NCBI GenBank assembly: GCA_900546395.1
Contig: URDD01000007.1
Location: forward strand, 1 to 53,768
Origin: an uncultured Bacteroidales bacterium
GTDB lineage: Bacteria; Bacteroidota; Bacteroidia; Bacteroidales; UBA932
Length of the DNA: 53,768 nt
Direction of reading: 5' to 3'
In this document: positions 18,790 to 26,835 of the stretch, piece by piece
How positions within the stretch are numbered: the first letter of the stretch is position 1
Layout: every line of letters starts with the position of its first letter
Position numbers and translations under genes: made by a program
The notes under the pieces: generated by a model
Database searches by the model: none
Told to the model about the DNA's origin: nothing
Seen by the model: the letters and a program-made list of their open reading frames with translations, nothing else

Positions 18790-20349
18790 TTATTTTATAA
18801 TAAGATCTGAAAGGACAACCCATCCGTCCGACACTTCCAGCCCTTCTATAGCCAGACTGATACCGGCTACATTGTCCTTAGAGGTATCCGCTATTCCGAC
18901 AATCCATTTATAAGAACCGGAAGGAAGCTGTCCTATCCGAAATTTGAAATCGTACGAAACAGGTGTACCTTTAATCCAGTCTGCAGGCTCTGAATTTCTG
19001 TCCACATGAGTTTCCACAATTTTTCCCTCTGAATTGATAAGAGCAAAAGCTACTTTATATTTATGGTTCCATTGTTTTAGGTTATTCGGACAGTATCCAC
19101 AGCCGAGATTGTTCCATCTGTGCGTAACAGTCACTTTCTCACCGGCACTTACTTCTGTTGGCAGAAGAATCCTGTCCGGGTAAAGTCTGTATCCTCCTTC
19201 TCGGATAAATCCTGTCACCAGATCAAAGGCATCATTAAACCAGGACAAAGTCTCCTGTCCTGCCCTTAAATCCATCATATTCGCTTTTTCTTCCATGGCT
19301 GTATCCCATTCACCCTTTCTCACATCAAAAGGAGAATTATATCCTGCAGGATCATCTTTCCATGAATGCTGACCAACGATCCATCCCCCCTCAATAATTA
19401 CAGGAACCTTATAAGTCCATTTCCTGACAAAATTCCTGTCCCAATTATTATAGCCCCAGTCCTGGTTGTTCATACCAATAGCATCAGAACGGAGACAATA
19501 TCCGTTATCTATGGCCATTTCAAGCAAATCTTCGCTTTCAGGCTCTGCATTGCGGCCTTCGCTTACCGGATGCCCGATATGCCTGTGATAGTTTATAGCA
19601 ATTGGAACCTTTGTAAAAGCGGATGAATACAATTCAGTAATCCATTTCATTGTATCCTCCTTAAGCGCTGCTGTTCTGGCTGTGACTGCATTACCTGGTT
19701 CATAGGCGACATTGTGTCCCTCTCCCCATTTTCCGAGACCGTAACCGTCAATAAAAGCTGTCTTTTCCGGGTCATTAAACTCCGCGGCGAAGGCTTTTAT
19801 GAATCTTTCATAATATTTTCTGAAAACCGGATCCTGAGGGAACGGTGTCTTACGTTCAGGGAAACGCTCATCCTGAAGATAATATTCCGCCCCTGCCCTA
19901 TAGACAAATTCCGGGGTGTTCGGTCCTTGATCCCTTCCGTCAACTACAATACGGAAAGCAAGTCTAAGCCCTCTATCTGTACAGCTCTTCAACAGTCTTG
20001 ACATCCTGTTGTCAGGGTCTTTCCAGAAGAACTCACCGTCTCTTGGTTCCATTGATGACCAGCTTGTCCTTATATATGCAGTAGAAGCATAATCCGAGAC
20101 TCTGACAACCGTGCCATCAGATGTCTGCATATTGTCATATCCTTGCTTTTCCCAAAACGTCTCATCCCAATTGCGCCCGAGGTACATTACCCATCCGGTC
20201 ATGGGATTATTGATGACAGACACGGTATCAGGAGAAATCAGGATTTCCTTCATAGGAGCAGCAGTGCCGGAACAAGAACTTACAGAGAACAGATATACCA
20301 CTCCCAATAAAAAGATTCCTTTCAATCTAGAATTTCCAAACATTTGCAA
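18790..20349 (-). CDS. DUF4832 family lipoprotein, putative glycosidase (copy 3, operon head)
   Basis: This 519-residue lipoprotein (lipobox VSSC near residue 26) is closest to copy 1: NPMTGWVMYLGRNW, RIVVDGRDQGPNTPEFVYRAG and GHPVSEGRNAEPESEDLLEMAIDNGYCLRSDAIGM-type segments are shared almost word for word. The candidate catalytic glutamates are Glu210 in KWGEGH and Glu320 in IIEGGW. It is the first gene of the operon, ahead of susC, an unusual place for an enzyme. That position suggests a surface glycosidase or binding protein that meets the polymer first. The untranslated leader is at 20350-20461. Confidence 0.85.
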   Translation of the reverse strand: MQMFGNSRLKGIFLLGVVYLFSVSSCSGTAAPMKEILISPDTVSVINNPMTGWVMYLGRNWDETFWEKQGYDNMQTSDGTVVRVSDYASTAYIRTSWSSMEPRDGEFFWKDPDNRMSRLLKSCTDRGLRLAFRIVVDGRDQGPNTPEFVYRAGAEYYLQDERFPERKTPFPQDPVFRKYYERFIKAFAAEFNDPEKTAFIDGYGLGKWGEGHNVAYEPGNAVTARTAALKEDTMKWITELYSSAFTKVPIAINYHRHIGHPVSEGRNAEPESEDLLEMAIDNGYCLRSDAIGMNNQDWGYNNWDRNFVRKWTYKVPVIIEGGWIVGQHSWKDDPAGYNSPFDVRKGEWDTAMEEKANMMDLRAGQETLSWFNDAFDLVTGFIREGGYRLYPDRILLPTEVSAGEKVTVTHRWNNLGCGYCPNNLKQWNHKYKVAFALINSEGKIVETHVDRNSEPADWIKGTPVSYDFKFRIGQLPSGSYKWIVGIADTSKDNVAGISLAIEGLEVSDGWVVLSDLIIK

Positions 20350-20461
20350 TAAGTTTCTAATTTCAGTTTATTAATCATGTGCTGGAACTGTATGCATACC
20401 ACAATTTCCGCTTGCAAATTTCCTTGAAAATATCTTTTCATATGGAACTGATTTATGCGAA
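20350..20461 (-). promoter_or_regulatory. Presumed PUL 1 promoter/leader region with 60-bp spaced repeats
   Basis: This AT-rich stretch lies between the start of the PUL 1 operon and the hairpin that closes the regulator gene, so the operon promoter should be here. TGGAACTG occurs at 20383-20390 and again at 20443-20450, exactly 60 bases apart and each followed a few bases later by ATGC. That would suit two binding sites for the AraC-type regulator on one face of the helix. I could not place a good TTTG/TAnnTTTG promoter on the minus strand. Confidence 0.3.
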
Positions 20462-20502
20462 AAGGGTTTGAATTTGTACAAACCGTACAATTCCAAACCC
20501 TT
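20462..20502 (-). terminator. Hairpin terminator after the PUL 1 regulator gene
   Basis: The arms at 20462-20479 and 20485-20502 pair at 16 of 18 positions around a 5-base loop, and on the minus strand the hairpin is followed by a short T run. It lies 32 bases beyond the stop of the AraC-type regulator and before the PUL 1 operon, so it most likely ends the regulator transcript. Because of its strong dyad symmetry it could instead be an operator. Confidence 0.55.
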
Positions 20503-20533
20503 AAGCAAGCCCAATTAAAACACTTATTATCAA

Positions 20534-22054
20534 CTATTTAAGTCTATAATCCGTAGGTGTTATTCCAAAATGCTTTTTGAAACACGTACTAAAATACTTG
20601 GGATTATTGAAGCCTGTCATGTATGAAATTTCAGAGACTGTAAGTTCACTTTCCTTCAGTAAAGCCGAAGCTCTTTTAAGCCTCAGATCAAGAATAAACT
20701 CCTTTATGGACATTCCTGTCATATTTGAAATCTTCCCATAGAGAGAAGTTCTGCCTACTCCCATATCCGCAACAAATGCATCAACATCATAAGCCGAATT
20801 ATCCATATTCTGCTCAACAAGAGTCATTGCCCTTTTCATGATTTCGTCATCCGCAGAAGAAACTTCAATATTTGAAGGTCCGGCAATATATTTCTTGTCA
20901 TACAGTTCTTTCAATTCTATCTGTGTAAAATCCAGTTTTTTCTTGATGAACAGAAATAACAATACAATTGAGGAAATACCCAAGGAATATATGATATATG
21001 CCCACCATGTAAAAAATGGAGACGGATGTATTCTGAAATCCAAAGACTCGATCCTCGTTCCCCAAAGTCCGTCATTATTTGCAGCTTTAAGTTCAAACCT
21101 ATATTTTCCGGGTGGAATACCAAAAAGCTGGACAACCTTCTGCCCGGGAGGAAGAAACGACCATAATTCAGAAGCCCCTCCTACAATTCTGTATGCAAAT
21201 CTGTTTTTTTCAGAATAGAGATAACTATTGGAAGAGAATGCAATCTCAAGATTTGATTCCGTATGAGAAAGTTCAAGTTTGGTCCCGGCATCCAGTTCGA
21301 CAGGCATATTATTGACCTTCAAGCCAGTAAAAAACGGCCGGGCGAGCTGTTCGTTCATTCTGACATCTGAAGGAGAAAACATTATAAACCCGTCCGTACC
21401 GCCGAAAAGCAAAGTTCCGCCAGATGTGCAGTAACAAGCTCGCGGATATTGGGCACCATTCAGACTATGCGCTTTATTTCCTACTCTGGAGCTACTGAGA
21501 GTACCTCTGCTCTTATCATAGCAAAACAATCCTTTATCTGTACTGAACCATATATTACCTGAAATCCTGTCCTCAACTATAGCCAGAACATCAGATCCTG
21601 ACAGGCTATTTCCATCAATGTCAGTAAATTCACCATATTTTCCATCTGAATAAAAGACTGTGGCCCCTCCGCCTCTTGACCCAAACCATATATTTCCGTC
21701 AGAATCCTTACAATAACAGCACAAACTGTTCATATCGGCAGAAGCAGTATATAAATGATGCAATATCTCCACTGCTCCTGTTGTTCTGTCAATATCCGTT
21801 GATACAATATACACTCCTTCATGGGTCACTAATCCCAGATTTCCATCATTGTCATGAAATATAGCTTCTACATCAACAGGTATTCTGTTACCGTCATCAT
21901 ACGGATGAATCTCTATCAAAGTTCGAAGATTCATATCCGCATATACCAGTTCACCGTCAGGATTACTCATCCATATTCCTACCCCCCCCCAGCTCATATT
22001 CAAAATCATATACAATCCGCGGAAGAAAATTCCCCATATTCTCGAAACAGTCAA
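20534..22054 (-). CDS. C-terminal part of PUL 1 sensor-regulator: propeller, Y_Y_Y, membrane segment, AraC DNA-binding domain
   Basis: This 506-codon frame continues the upstream sensor after a frameshift. The true junction is the G run at 21982-21990, and the first codons up to there are out of frame in the intact protein. It contains more propeller blades (DSDGNIWFGSRGGGATVFY, ISGNIWFSTDKGLFCYD), then a Y_Y_Y domain (KYRFELKAANNDGLWG) and one membrane helix (WAYIIYSLGISSIVLLFLFI). It ends with a complete AraC-type helix-turn-helix (AFVADMGVGRTSLYGKISN, then SEISYMTGFNNPKYFSTCFKKHFG). There is no histidine kinase and no receiver domain between the membrane helix and the DNA-binding domain, unlike ordinary hybrid two-component systems. 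The protein would therefore sense glycan in the periplasm and bind DNA at the membrane directly. Confidence 0.85.
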   Translation of the reverse strand: MTVSRIWGIFFRGLYMILNMSWGGVGIWMSNPDGELVYADMNLRTLIEIHPYDDGNRIPVDVEAIFHDNDGNLGLVTHEGVYIVSTDIDRTTGAVEILHHLYTASADMNSLCCYCKDSDGNIWFGSRGGGATVFYSDGKYGEFTDIDGNSLSGSDVLAIVEDRISGNIWFSTDKGLFCYDKSRGTLSSSRVGNKAHSLNGAQYPRACYCTSGGTLLFGGTDGFIMFSPSDVRMNEQLARPFFTGLKVNNMPVELDAGTKLELSHTESNLEIAFSSNSYLYSEKNRFAYRIVGGASELWSFLPPGQKVVQLFGIPPGKYRFELKAANNDGLWGTRIESLDFRIHPSPFFTWWAYIIYSLGISSIVLLFLFIKKKLDFTQIELKELYDKKYIAGPSNIEVSSADDEIMKRAMTLVEQNMDNSAYDVDAFVADMGVGRTSLYGKISNMTGMSIKEFILDLRLKRASALLKESELTVSEISYMTGFNNPKYFSTCFKKHFGITPTDYRLK

Positions 22055-23324
22055 GGCCAGGATTAAACTTTTTCATTCCTCCGTTAAATGATGCAACGAC
22101 CAAAGATCCGTCAGGAGCATATTTGATACGTTTTATCATATTGGAAGACAATCCTTTCCCATCATTTGCAGTATAATACGAAAAATATCCTCTGGATCTA
22201 TCCCAAAAATTGAGGCCTCCACCTTCAGTACCTATCCAAAGACCACCAGCTCCATCTTCCTGAAAACAACTCACAATAGAATAATTCAATCCTCCCGGAG
22301 TTGCGCCAAAACGGTTCAAGCCATCATCATAAGGACTCACATAAGCCAGCTTTCCGCCATAAGTACCTATCCACTCACCGCCATCAGGATCATCATACAC
22401 TGTCCAGACGGAGTTGTTCGGTAATGAATACTCATAGTGCAAATCAGGCTTGAGCAATTTAGTGGCCTCTGTATCAGGATTCAGCAACAGAATACCAGAT
22501 TGGGTCAGTATCCATATATAACGTGAATCATCCATATAGAGTTCTTTCATTACAGAGACCTCATTATGTCTTTCCGGAAGAATAATATGATTATATACCC
22601 TGCCGTCAGCATCAATCTTATAAAGGCCATGCATAAAAGTCAGCACATAAGTATAGCCGCCATATTCTAAAACATCTATAACAAGAGCACTGGAATCCTG
22701 GACTTCATACAGCATCTCATACCTGCCTGAAGAAATATCAAGTCGGTAAAGTTTATTTCCGGAACCGATATAAACTCCATTACCGTAACATATTATGGTC
22801 ATTTGAACGGGAGAGACATACACATTCTCTCCAAACATCCACACGCGGTGAGTTCCGTCACTGCCGATTGATTCTACTGTTTCATTCCGTATAAACCATA
22901 CAGTACCGTCAATATCGGAATCAAGAGACGTTACTTTACCGTCCAATTTGCGATAGAAACAATTTTCCTTGTAATCATATTGCAGAAGGCCACGGTTAGT
23001 AGCAACATATAAATTGCCACTGCCGCCAACTGCGATTTTACCGTAATGCCAGAATTGTCCTTTGGGAACACCCTTCATCCTGTGATCCATCCTTATGAAA
23101 TCAGTCCCATCGTAAAGAAAAACGACATCAACTCCGCTAAACCACATCCGCCCGATACTATCTTTAGCTATACTCTGGATTCCACCATAATATGATGTCT
23201 CCGGCATCGTATGGAAACGATACTCGGGAAACAAATCCTCATTACTTGCTTTTGATAATAAGACTTGATGAAAAACAACCAATGAAACAAATGCCGATAT
23301 GCTCTTTAATATACCTATATTCAT
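21963..23324 (-). CDS. N-terminal part of PUL 1 sensor-regulator: periplasmic beta-propeller (frameshifted)
   Basis: This 453-codon frame begins with a signal-like segment and carries two-component-regulator propeller blades: IAKDSIGRMWFSG, SDIDGTVWFIRN, YDDPDGGEWIGTYGGKL and DGAGGLWIGTEGGGLNFW. It stops 19 bases after a run of nine G (21990 down to 21982) with the unrelated tail RNMDE. If the run had eight G, YELGG would lead into VGIWMSNPDGE of the next frame and give one protein of 929 residues. The break is either a sequencing or assembly error, a mutation, or reversible slippage that switches the regulator on and off. It is probably the activator of the PUL 1 operon next to it. Confidence 0.85.
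   Translation of the reverse strand: MNIGILKSISAFVSLVVFHQVLLSKASNEDLFPEYRFHTMPETSYYGGIQSIAKDSIGRMWFSGVDVVFLYDGTDFIRMDHRMKGVPKGQFWHYGKIAVGGSGNLYVATNRGLLQYDYKENCFYRKLDGKVTSLDSDIDGTVWFIRNETVESIGSDGTHRVWMFGENVYVSPVQMTIICYGNGVYIGSGNKLYRLDISSGRYEMLYEVQDSSALVIDVLEYGGYTYVLTFMHGLYKIDADGRVYNHIILPERHNEVSVMKELYMDDSRYIWILTQSGILLLNPDTEATKLLKPDLHYEYSLPNNSVWTVYDDPDGGEWIGTYGGKLAYVSPYDDGLNRFGATPGGLNYSIVSCFQEDGAGGLWIGTEGGGLNFWDRSRGYFSYYTANDGKGLSSNMIKRIKYAPDGSLVVASFNGGMKKFNPGLDCFENMGNFLPRIVYDFEYELGGGRNMDE
21982..21990 (-). repeat. Poly-G tract (nine G on the coding strand) at the frameshift
   Basis: Nine consecutive C on the plus strand read as nine G in the regulator gene. Eight G joins the two frames 21963-23324 and 20534-22054 without loss of a recognisable propeller motif; nine G leads to a stop shortly after. 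Runs of this length are prone to replication slippage. Confidence 0.9.
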
Positions 23325-23357
23325 TTTTTACTGCTATAAGACGCTGTTTAAAATCAC

Positions 23358-23471
23358 TTAGAAGCTGTTTAAATTTTTGTCATTATAAATTTTATGAGGT
23401 ATTTTTGAGGATGTTTTACGACCGATAAGGAGGTCAATATAGAACTGAAAGATATTCATAAGATAATGCAT
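23358..23471 (-). other. Possible 37-codon ORF in the gap between addA and the regulator
   Basis: The 165-base gap holds a short minus-strand frame from ATG at 23471 to TAA at 23358, beginning MHYLMNIFQFYID and ending NLNSF. I do not recognise the product. Its last codons are the repeated motif TTTAAACAGCTTCTAA-like sequence that recurs at 23343-23354, 32514-32533 and 37481-37500. It may be a leader, a relic of a mobile element or chance. No clear promoter was seen in this gap. Confidence 0.2.
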
Positions 23472-23489
23472 ATTATTTTTTAAATTTAC

Positions 23490-26400
23490 TTAACAAGAGA
23501 GCCGCACCTCATCGGTGAACACATACCAGAGGGCGGTAGTAACTGATGCATACCCCATACGGCGATACAGGTCTGCATACCTTGCTACCTGAGCATCATA
23601 CACTCTCTTATGTTCACCGAACTTGTAGTCTATTACAGTTACTTTCCCTCCGCTTATCACTACCCTGTCAGGCCTGTATATATTTCCGTCAGTATCTATG
23701 AGTTCCGCTTCATTTCTTACAGACGGACGAGACAGTGTATCCCCATCTTGCATAAGGCCGGATGTCCCCTCAACAGCATTCTCCGGGAACCACCCGCGTC
23801 CGGCAGCAGCCCTTATCCTTTCCGAAAGCAGGACAAAGGCCTCATCCGCCTCCTCTCTGTCGAGAATACCTGAGCGGAACGCATTTTCCACAGCAGGTTC
23901 CAAATCAGAAGGCACTATAACAGAAGACAATATATCATGAAGCACAATACCTCTCAGTCTTGCAGATGCCGAAACACCCGTGCTGCCGTCAGATGAAAAA
24001 AACTCGGCTCCGTCAGCCTTGAACTTAAGCCTCTGTTCCATTTCCGGAGCATCACCATTAACGGGCCAGGAAGGATATTCAGAAGAGAGAGACTCAGCAA
24101 TTACTTTCCGCTCTGAGGACAAAACAGGCGGCATTTCCCCTATAACATAATGCTCAGGAACTTCTGACTCTTCTGCTTCTGCATCATCAGACAATGACGA
24201 CTCCCCTGCACTACCGGATTCAGTATCACTCGCCCCTCCCGACGAAGCTACATAAACAGACTCAAAAGGAGAAAACAAACCCGCACAAGAGCGTATATAC
24301 CAATAGAGAATCTGTGAAAAATCCGAGAAAGAAAGAGCCTGGCTATCCGAGTCACTCATGGACTTCTTCTCAACAGCTTCGAGGAACTTTGAAGAAGGTG
24401 TTTTTGCCACCAAGAACAGTCCCCGTTCCGCCCTCGTGAAAGCGACATAGGCAGCATTTATATTATCCACATACTGCATTTTCAGTTCTTTCCTATAGTC
24501 ATCCTCAAAAAGAGTGGAAACGCTTCCAGAAGACAGATTCACATCATACAGTCCTTCCGCAACACCTTCAAGGGCAGTCCCGCTGAAATCAGGACTGCAC
24601 CAGTGATTTCCCGGCTTGAAAAGATTCACCGTCTCAACATAAGGGAAAATCACATAAGGAAAAGCCAGACCTTTGGACTTATGGACAGTCATTATCCTCA
24701 CCGCATCCGATACAGACGGAGAACTGATAGCCGGATCCGATTCTCCCCAAGCCTTCAGAAAACCATGCAAATCATTGCCAGAAACAGAGGCATAATCCTG
24801 GACTGCATCCATAAACGACTGTATATACAGTATTTCACTTTCAAAGGAAAGACTGTCATATTCCCTGATATCACGCAGCAGAGACTCACACAAATCCACA
24901 AGAGAGTGAAATCCGCTGATTCTTTCAACAGACATAGCTCCGGCAAGATAACTGTTGACAGTATCATCAGGATTGTCCGCATAAGACAGAAGTGAGACAA
25001 GCCTGCGTACTGTCACTGATGACTTTACCTTCAGAGAATCATCTGTCAGCACATTAATTCCATTGGAAATCAGGAAGGCAGCAATGTCAGCCCCGGTAGC
25101 ATTGTTCCTTACAAGGATGGCAATATCACCTTCATTCACACCAGAAGCGACAAGCCTCCTTATTATGGAAAGGACATTTGCGTTCTCGTTCTCTTTCTTA
25201 CAGAACAATGCTTCTACTACTCCCTTGTCCTTCACCTTGTCCGGCACTTTCTGGGCGACATCTGAATATATGGATTCAATCTCATTTCCTTCCCCAAGCT
25301 GAACGTCCAGACATTTTGCGGCATCCAGGAAGAAAGCATTATTGAACTCAATAATCTGCCTCAGACTCCTGTAGTTGGTATCAAGCCCTGTACTTCTGAA
25401 GCCAGGGAACTCTCTCTGCACATCGCTGTGGAAAAGATTCCAGTCAGACCCTCTCCAACGGTAAATACTCTGCTTCACATCACCCACCACAAGGCTTTCA
25501 AACCCCTGGGACTCACTATTTTCAAGCAAAGGTCTGAAATTCTCCCACTGTATCCCTGAAGTATCCTGGAATTCATCCAAAAGGAAATTCTCATATCTCA
25601 CTCCGAGCTTTTCATAGACAAAAGGAGCATCGCTACCGTCAATTATACCTTTCAGAATAGTATTGGAATCATCTATACTCAGCACATTCTTTTCCTTCAT
25701 AAGGGCATTGAACTCCCTGTAAAGTTCACCTGCAACTCCGAGACTGTACAACTGTCCTTTCATGGCCACGGCAGTATTATAGACCTTGAACTCAGCTCCG
25801 AACATCTCACAGAAATCATTGAGAGGTGACTCCAGAAGGGGACGGACCGAATCAAGATATTTTCCTTTCCTGGACTTTGCAAACCATTGTTCAGGGTCAC
25901 CTGCCTTGGTCAGAAAACTGTCGGACGGAGATACTATCTGAGTACCTGACGGTACTTTTACATAACTGTAAAGTGCAGAAAGGAACTTTCTGTTGAAATC
26001 ATCCGTACTCACTCCGGCTGCAACTACTGCCTGAAGCGCTGCATTGGCCCTGGTCTGAACTTCATCTGTAAAGACCTTTATAACATCATTACAACACTTC
26101 CTGATAGAAGAAAGATTGGACTTTGAATAAACTTCAGTTTCATCTATGCCTAATTTCTCCACCATCTCGCGATGCTCGTCCGACTTAAGACGTGATGCCA
26201 TAGAGACAAGATTTCCTTCCAGATTATAGCGTCCCCCCTGCTCAATATTCTCCATAACACTGTCAGTCAGCCATTTGAGCATTGCCACGTCTTTTTCTGT
26301 CAATGCATCTAAGACTCTGTCAACACTCTCAGCGACCAAGGAATTCTTGTCCAGCTCCACTTTATAAGAAGCAAACTGGCCTATTTCACGGGAAAATGCC

Positions 26401-26822
26401 TTGAGGGTCTGCTGGAAAAACTTGTCTATAGTGCTCACAGAAAATGCACTGTAATCGTGAAGAATGCCGCACAGTACCGACTTTGCACTCTCTGCCAATG
26501 ACTCAAGAGTGATTTTTCTTCCGGGCTTTCCAGGCAGTTCCCTGACAAAATCAGATTCCGCTATACCTTCAAGTTCCTCCTGCGTGAACATTTCAGGGAT
26601 AAAATACTTGAGATATCCGGACTTACTCGGATCTGTCGAAAGAATATAAAGTTCTTTCAATATCCTGGATTTCATCTCATCCGTAGCCTTATTGGTAAAG
26701 GTAACGGCCAGGATGTGCCTGTATGCGTATTTATCCTGTTTTTTGAAAAGAAGTGTTATATATTTTCTGGCAAGGTTGAACGTTTTTCCAGAACCTGCCG
26801 ATGCTTTCATTATTTCCACCAT
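23490..26822 (-). CDS. addA: AddA-type UvrD-family helicase/exonuclease subunit
   Basis: This 1110-residue cytoplasmic protein has all superfamily 1 helicase motifs: Walker A ASAGSGKTF at the very start, FTNKATDEMKSR, LLDEFQDTS near residue 413, VGDVKQSIYRWRGSDW, TNYRS, MTVHKSKGLAFPYVIF and YVAFTRAERGLF. The C-terminal PD-(D/E)XK nuclease has LHDIL, the Asp of NIYRPDRVV, VIDYKFGE near residue 1064, and the QVARYADLY helix. This is the AddA/RecB domain order. With the AddB-like gene 13 bases upstream it forms a helicase-nuclease that resects double-strand breaks for RecA and degrades foreign linear DNA. It starts MVEIMKASAGSGKT, with almost nothing before the Walker motif, as is common in the Bacteroidota versions. 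It belongs to the core genome and is unrelated to the flanking PULs. Confidence 0.92.
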   Translation of the reverse strand: MVEIMKASAGSGKTFNLARKYITLLFKKQDKYAYRHILAVTFTNKATDEMKSRILKELYILSTDPSKSGYLKYFIPEMFTQEELEGIAESDFVRELPGKPGRKITLESLAESAKSVLCGILHDYSAFSVSTIDKFFQQTLKAFSREIGQFASYKVELDKNSLVAESVDRVLDALTEKDVAMLKWLTDSVMENIEQGGRYNLEGNLVSMASRLKSDEHREMVEKLGIDETEVYSKSNLSSIRKCCNDVIKVFTDEVQTRANAALQAVVAAGVSTDDFNRKFLSALYSYVKVPSGTQIVSPSDSFLTKAGDPEQWFAKSRKGKYLDSVRPLLESPLNDFCEMFGAEFKVYNTAVAMKGQLYSLGVAGELYREFNALMKEKNVLSIDDSNTILKGIIDGSDAPFVYEKLGVRYENFLLDEFQDTSGIQWENFRPLLENSESQGFESLVVGDVKQSIYRWRGSDWNLFHSDVQREFPGFRSTGLDTNYRSLRQIIEFNNAFFLDAAKCLDVQLGEGNEIESIYSDVAQKVPDKVKDKGVVEALFCKKENENANVLSIIRRLVASGVNEGDIAILVRNNATGADIAAFLISNGINVLTDDSLKVKSSVTVRRLVSLLSYADNPDDTVNSYLAGAMSVERISGFHSLVDLCESLLRDIREYDSLSFESEILYIQSFMDAVQDYASVSGNDLHGFLKAWGESDPAISSPSVSDAVRIMTVHKSKGLAFPYVIFPYVETVNLFKPGNHWCSPDFSGTALEGVAEGLYDVNLSSGSVSTLFEDDYRKELKMQYVDNINAAYVAFTRAERGLFLVAKTPSSKFLEAVEKKSMSDSDSQALSFSDFSQILYWYIRSCAGLFSPFESVYVASSGGASDTESGSAGESSLSDDAEAEESEVPEHYVIGEMPPVLSSERKVIAESLSSEYPSWPVNGDAPEMEQRLKFKADGAEFFSSDGSTGVSASARLRGIVLHDILSSVIVPSDLEPAVENAFRSGILDREEADEAFVLLSERIRAAAGRGWFPENAVEGTSGLMQDGDTLSRPSVRNEAELIDTDGNIYRPDRVVISGGKVTVIDYKFGEHKRVYDAQVARYADLYRRMGYASVTTALWYVFTDEVRLSC

Positions 26823-26835
26823 ATCAAGCCCTCCT

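Noticed and set aside
23325..23489. Insertion-sequence remnant
   Set aside because: The repeated motif suggests an element end, but there is no transposase fragment and no matching inverted pair or target duplication.
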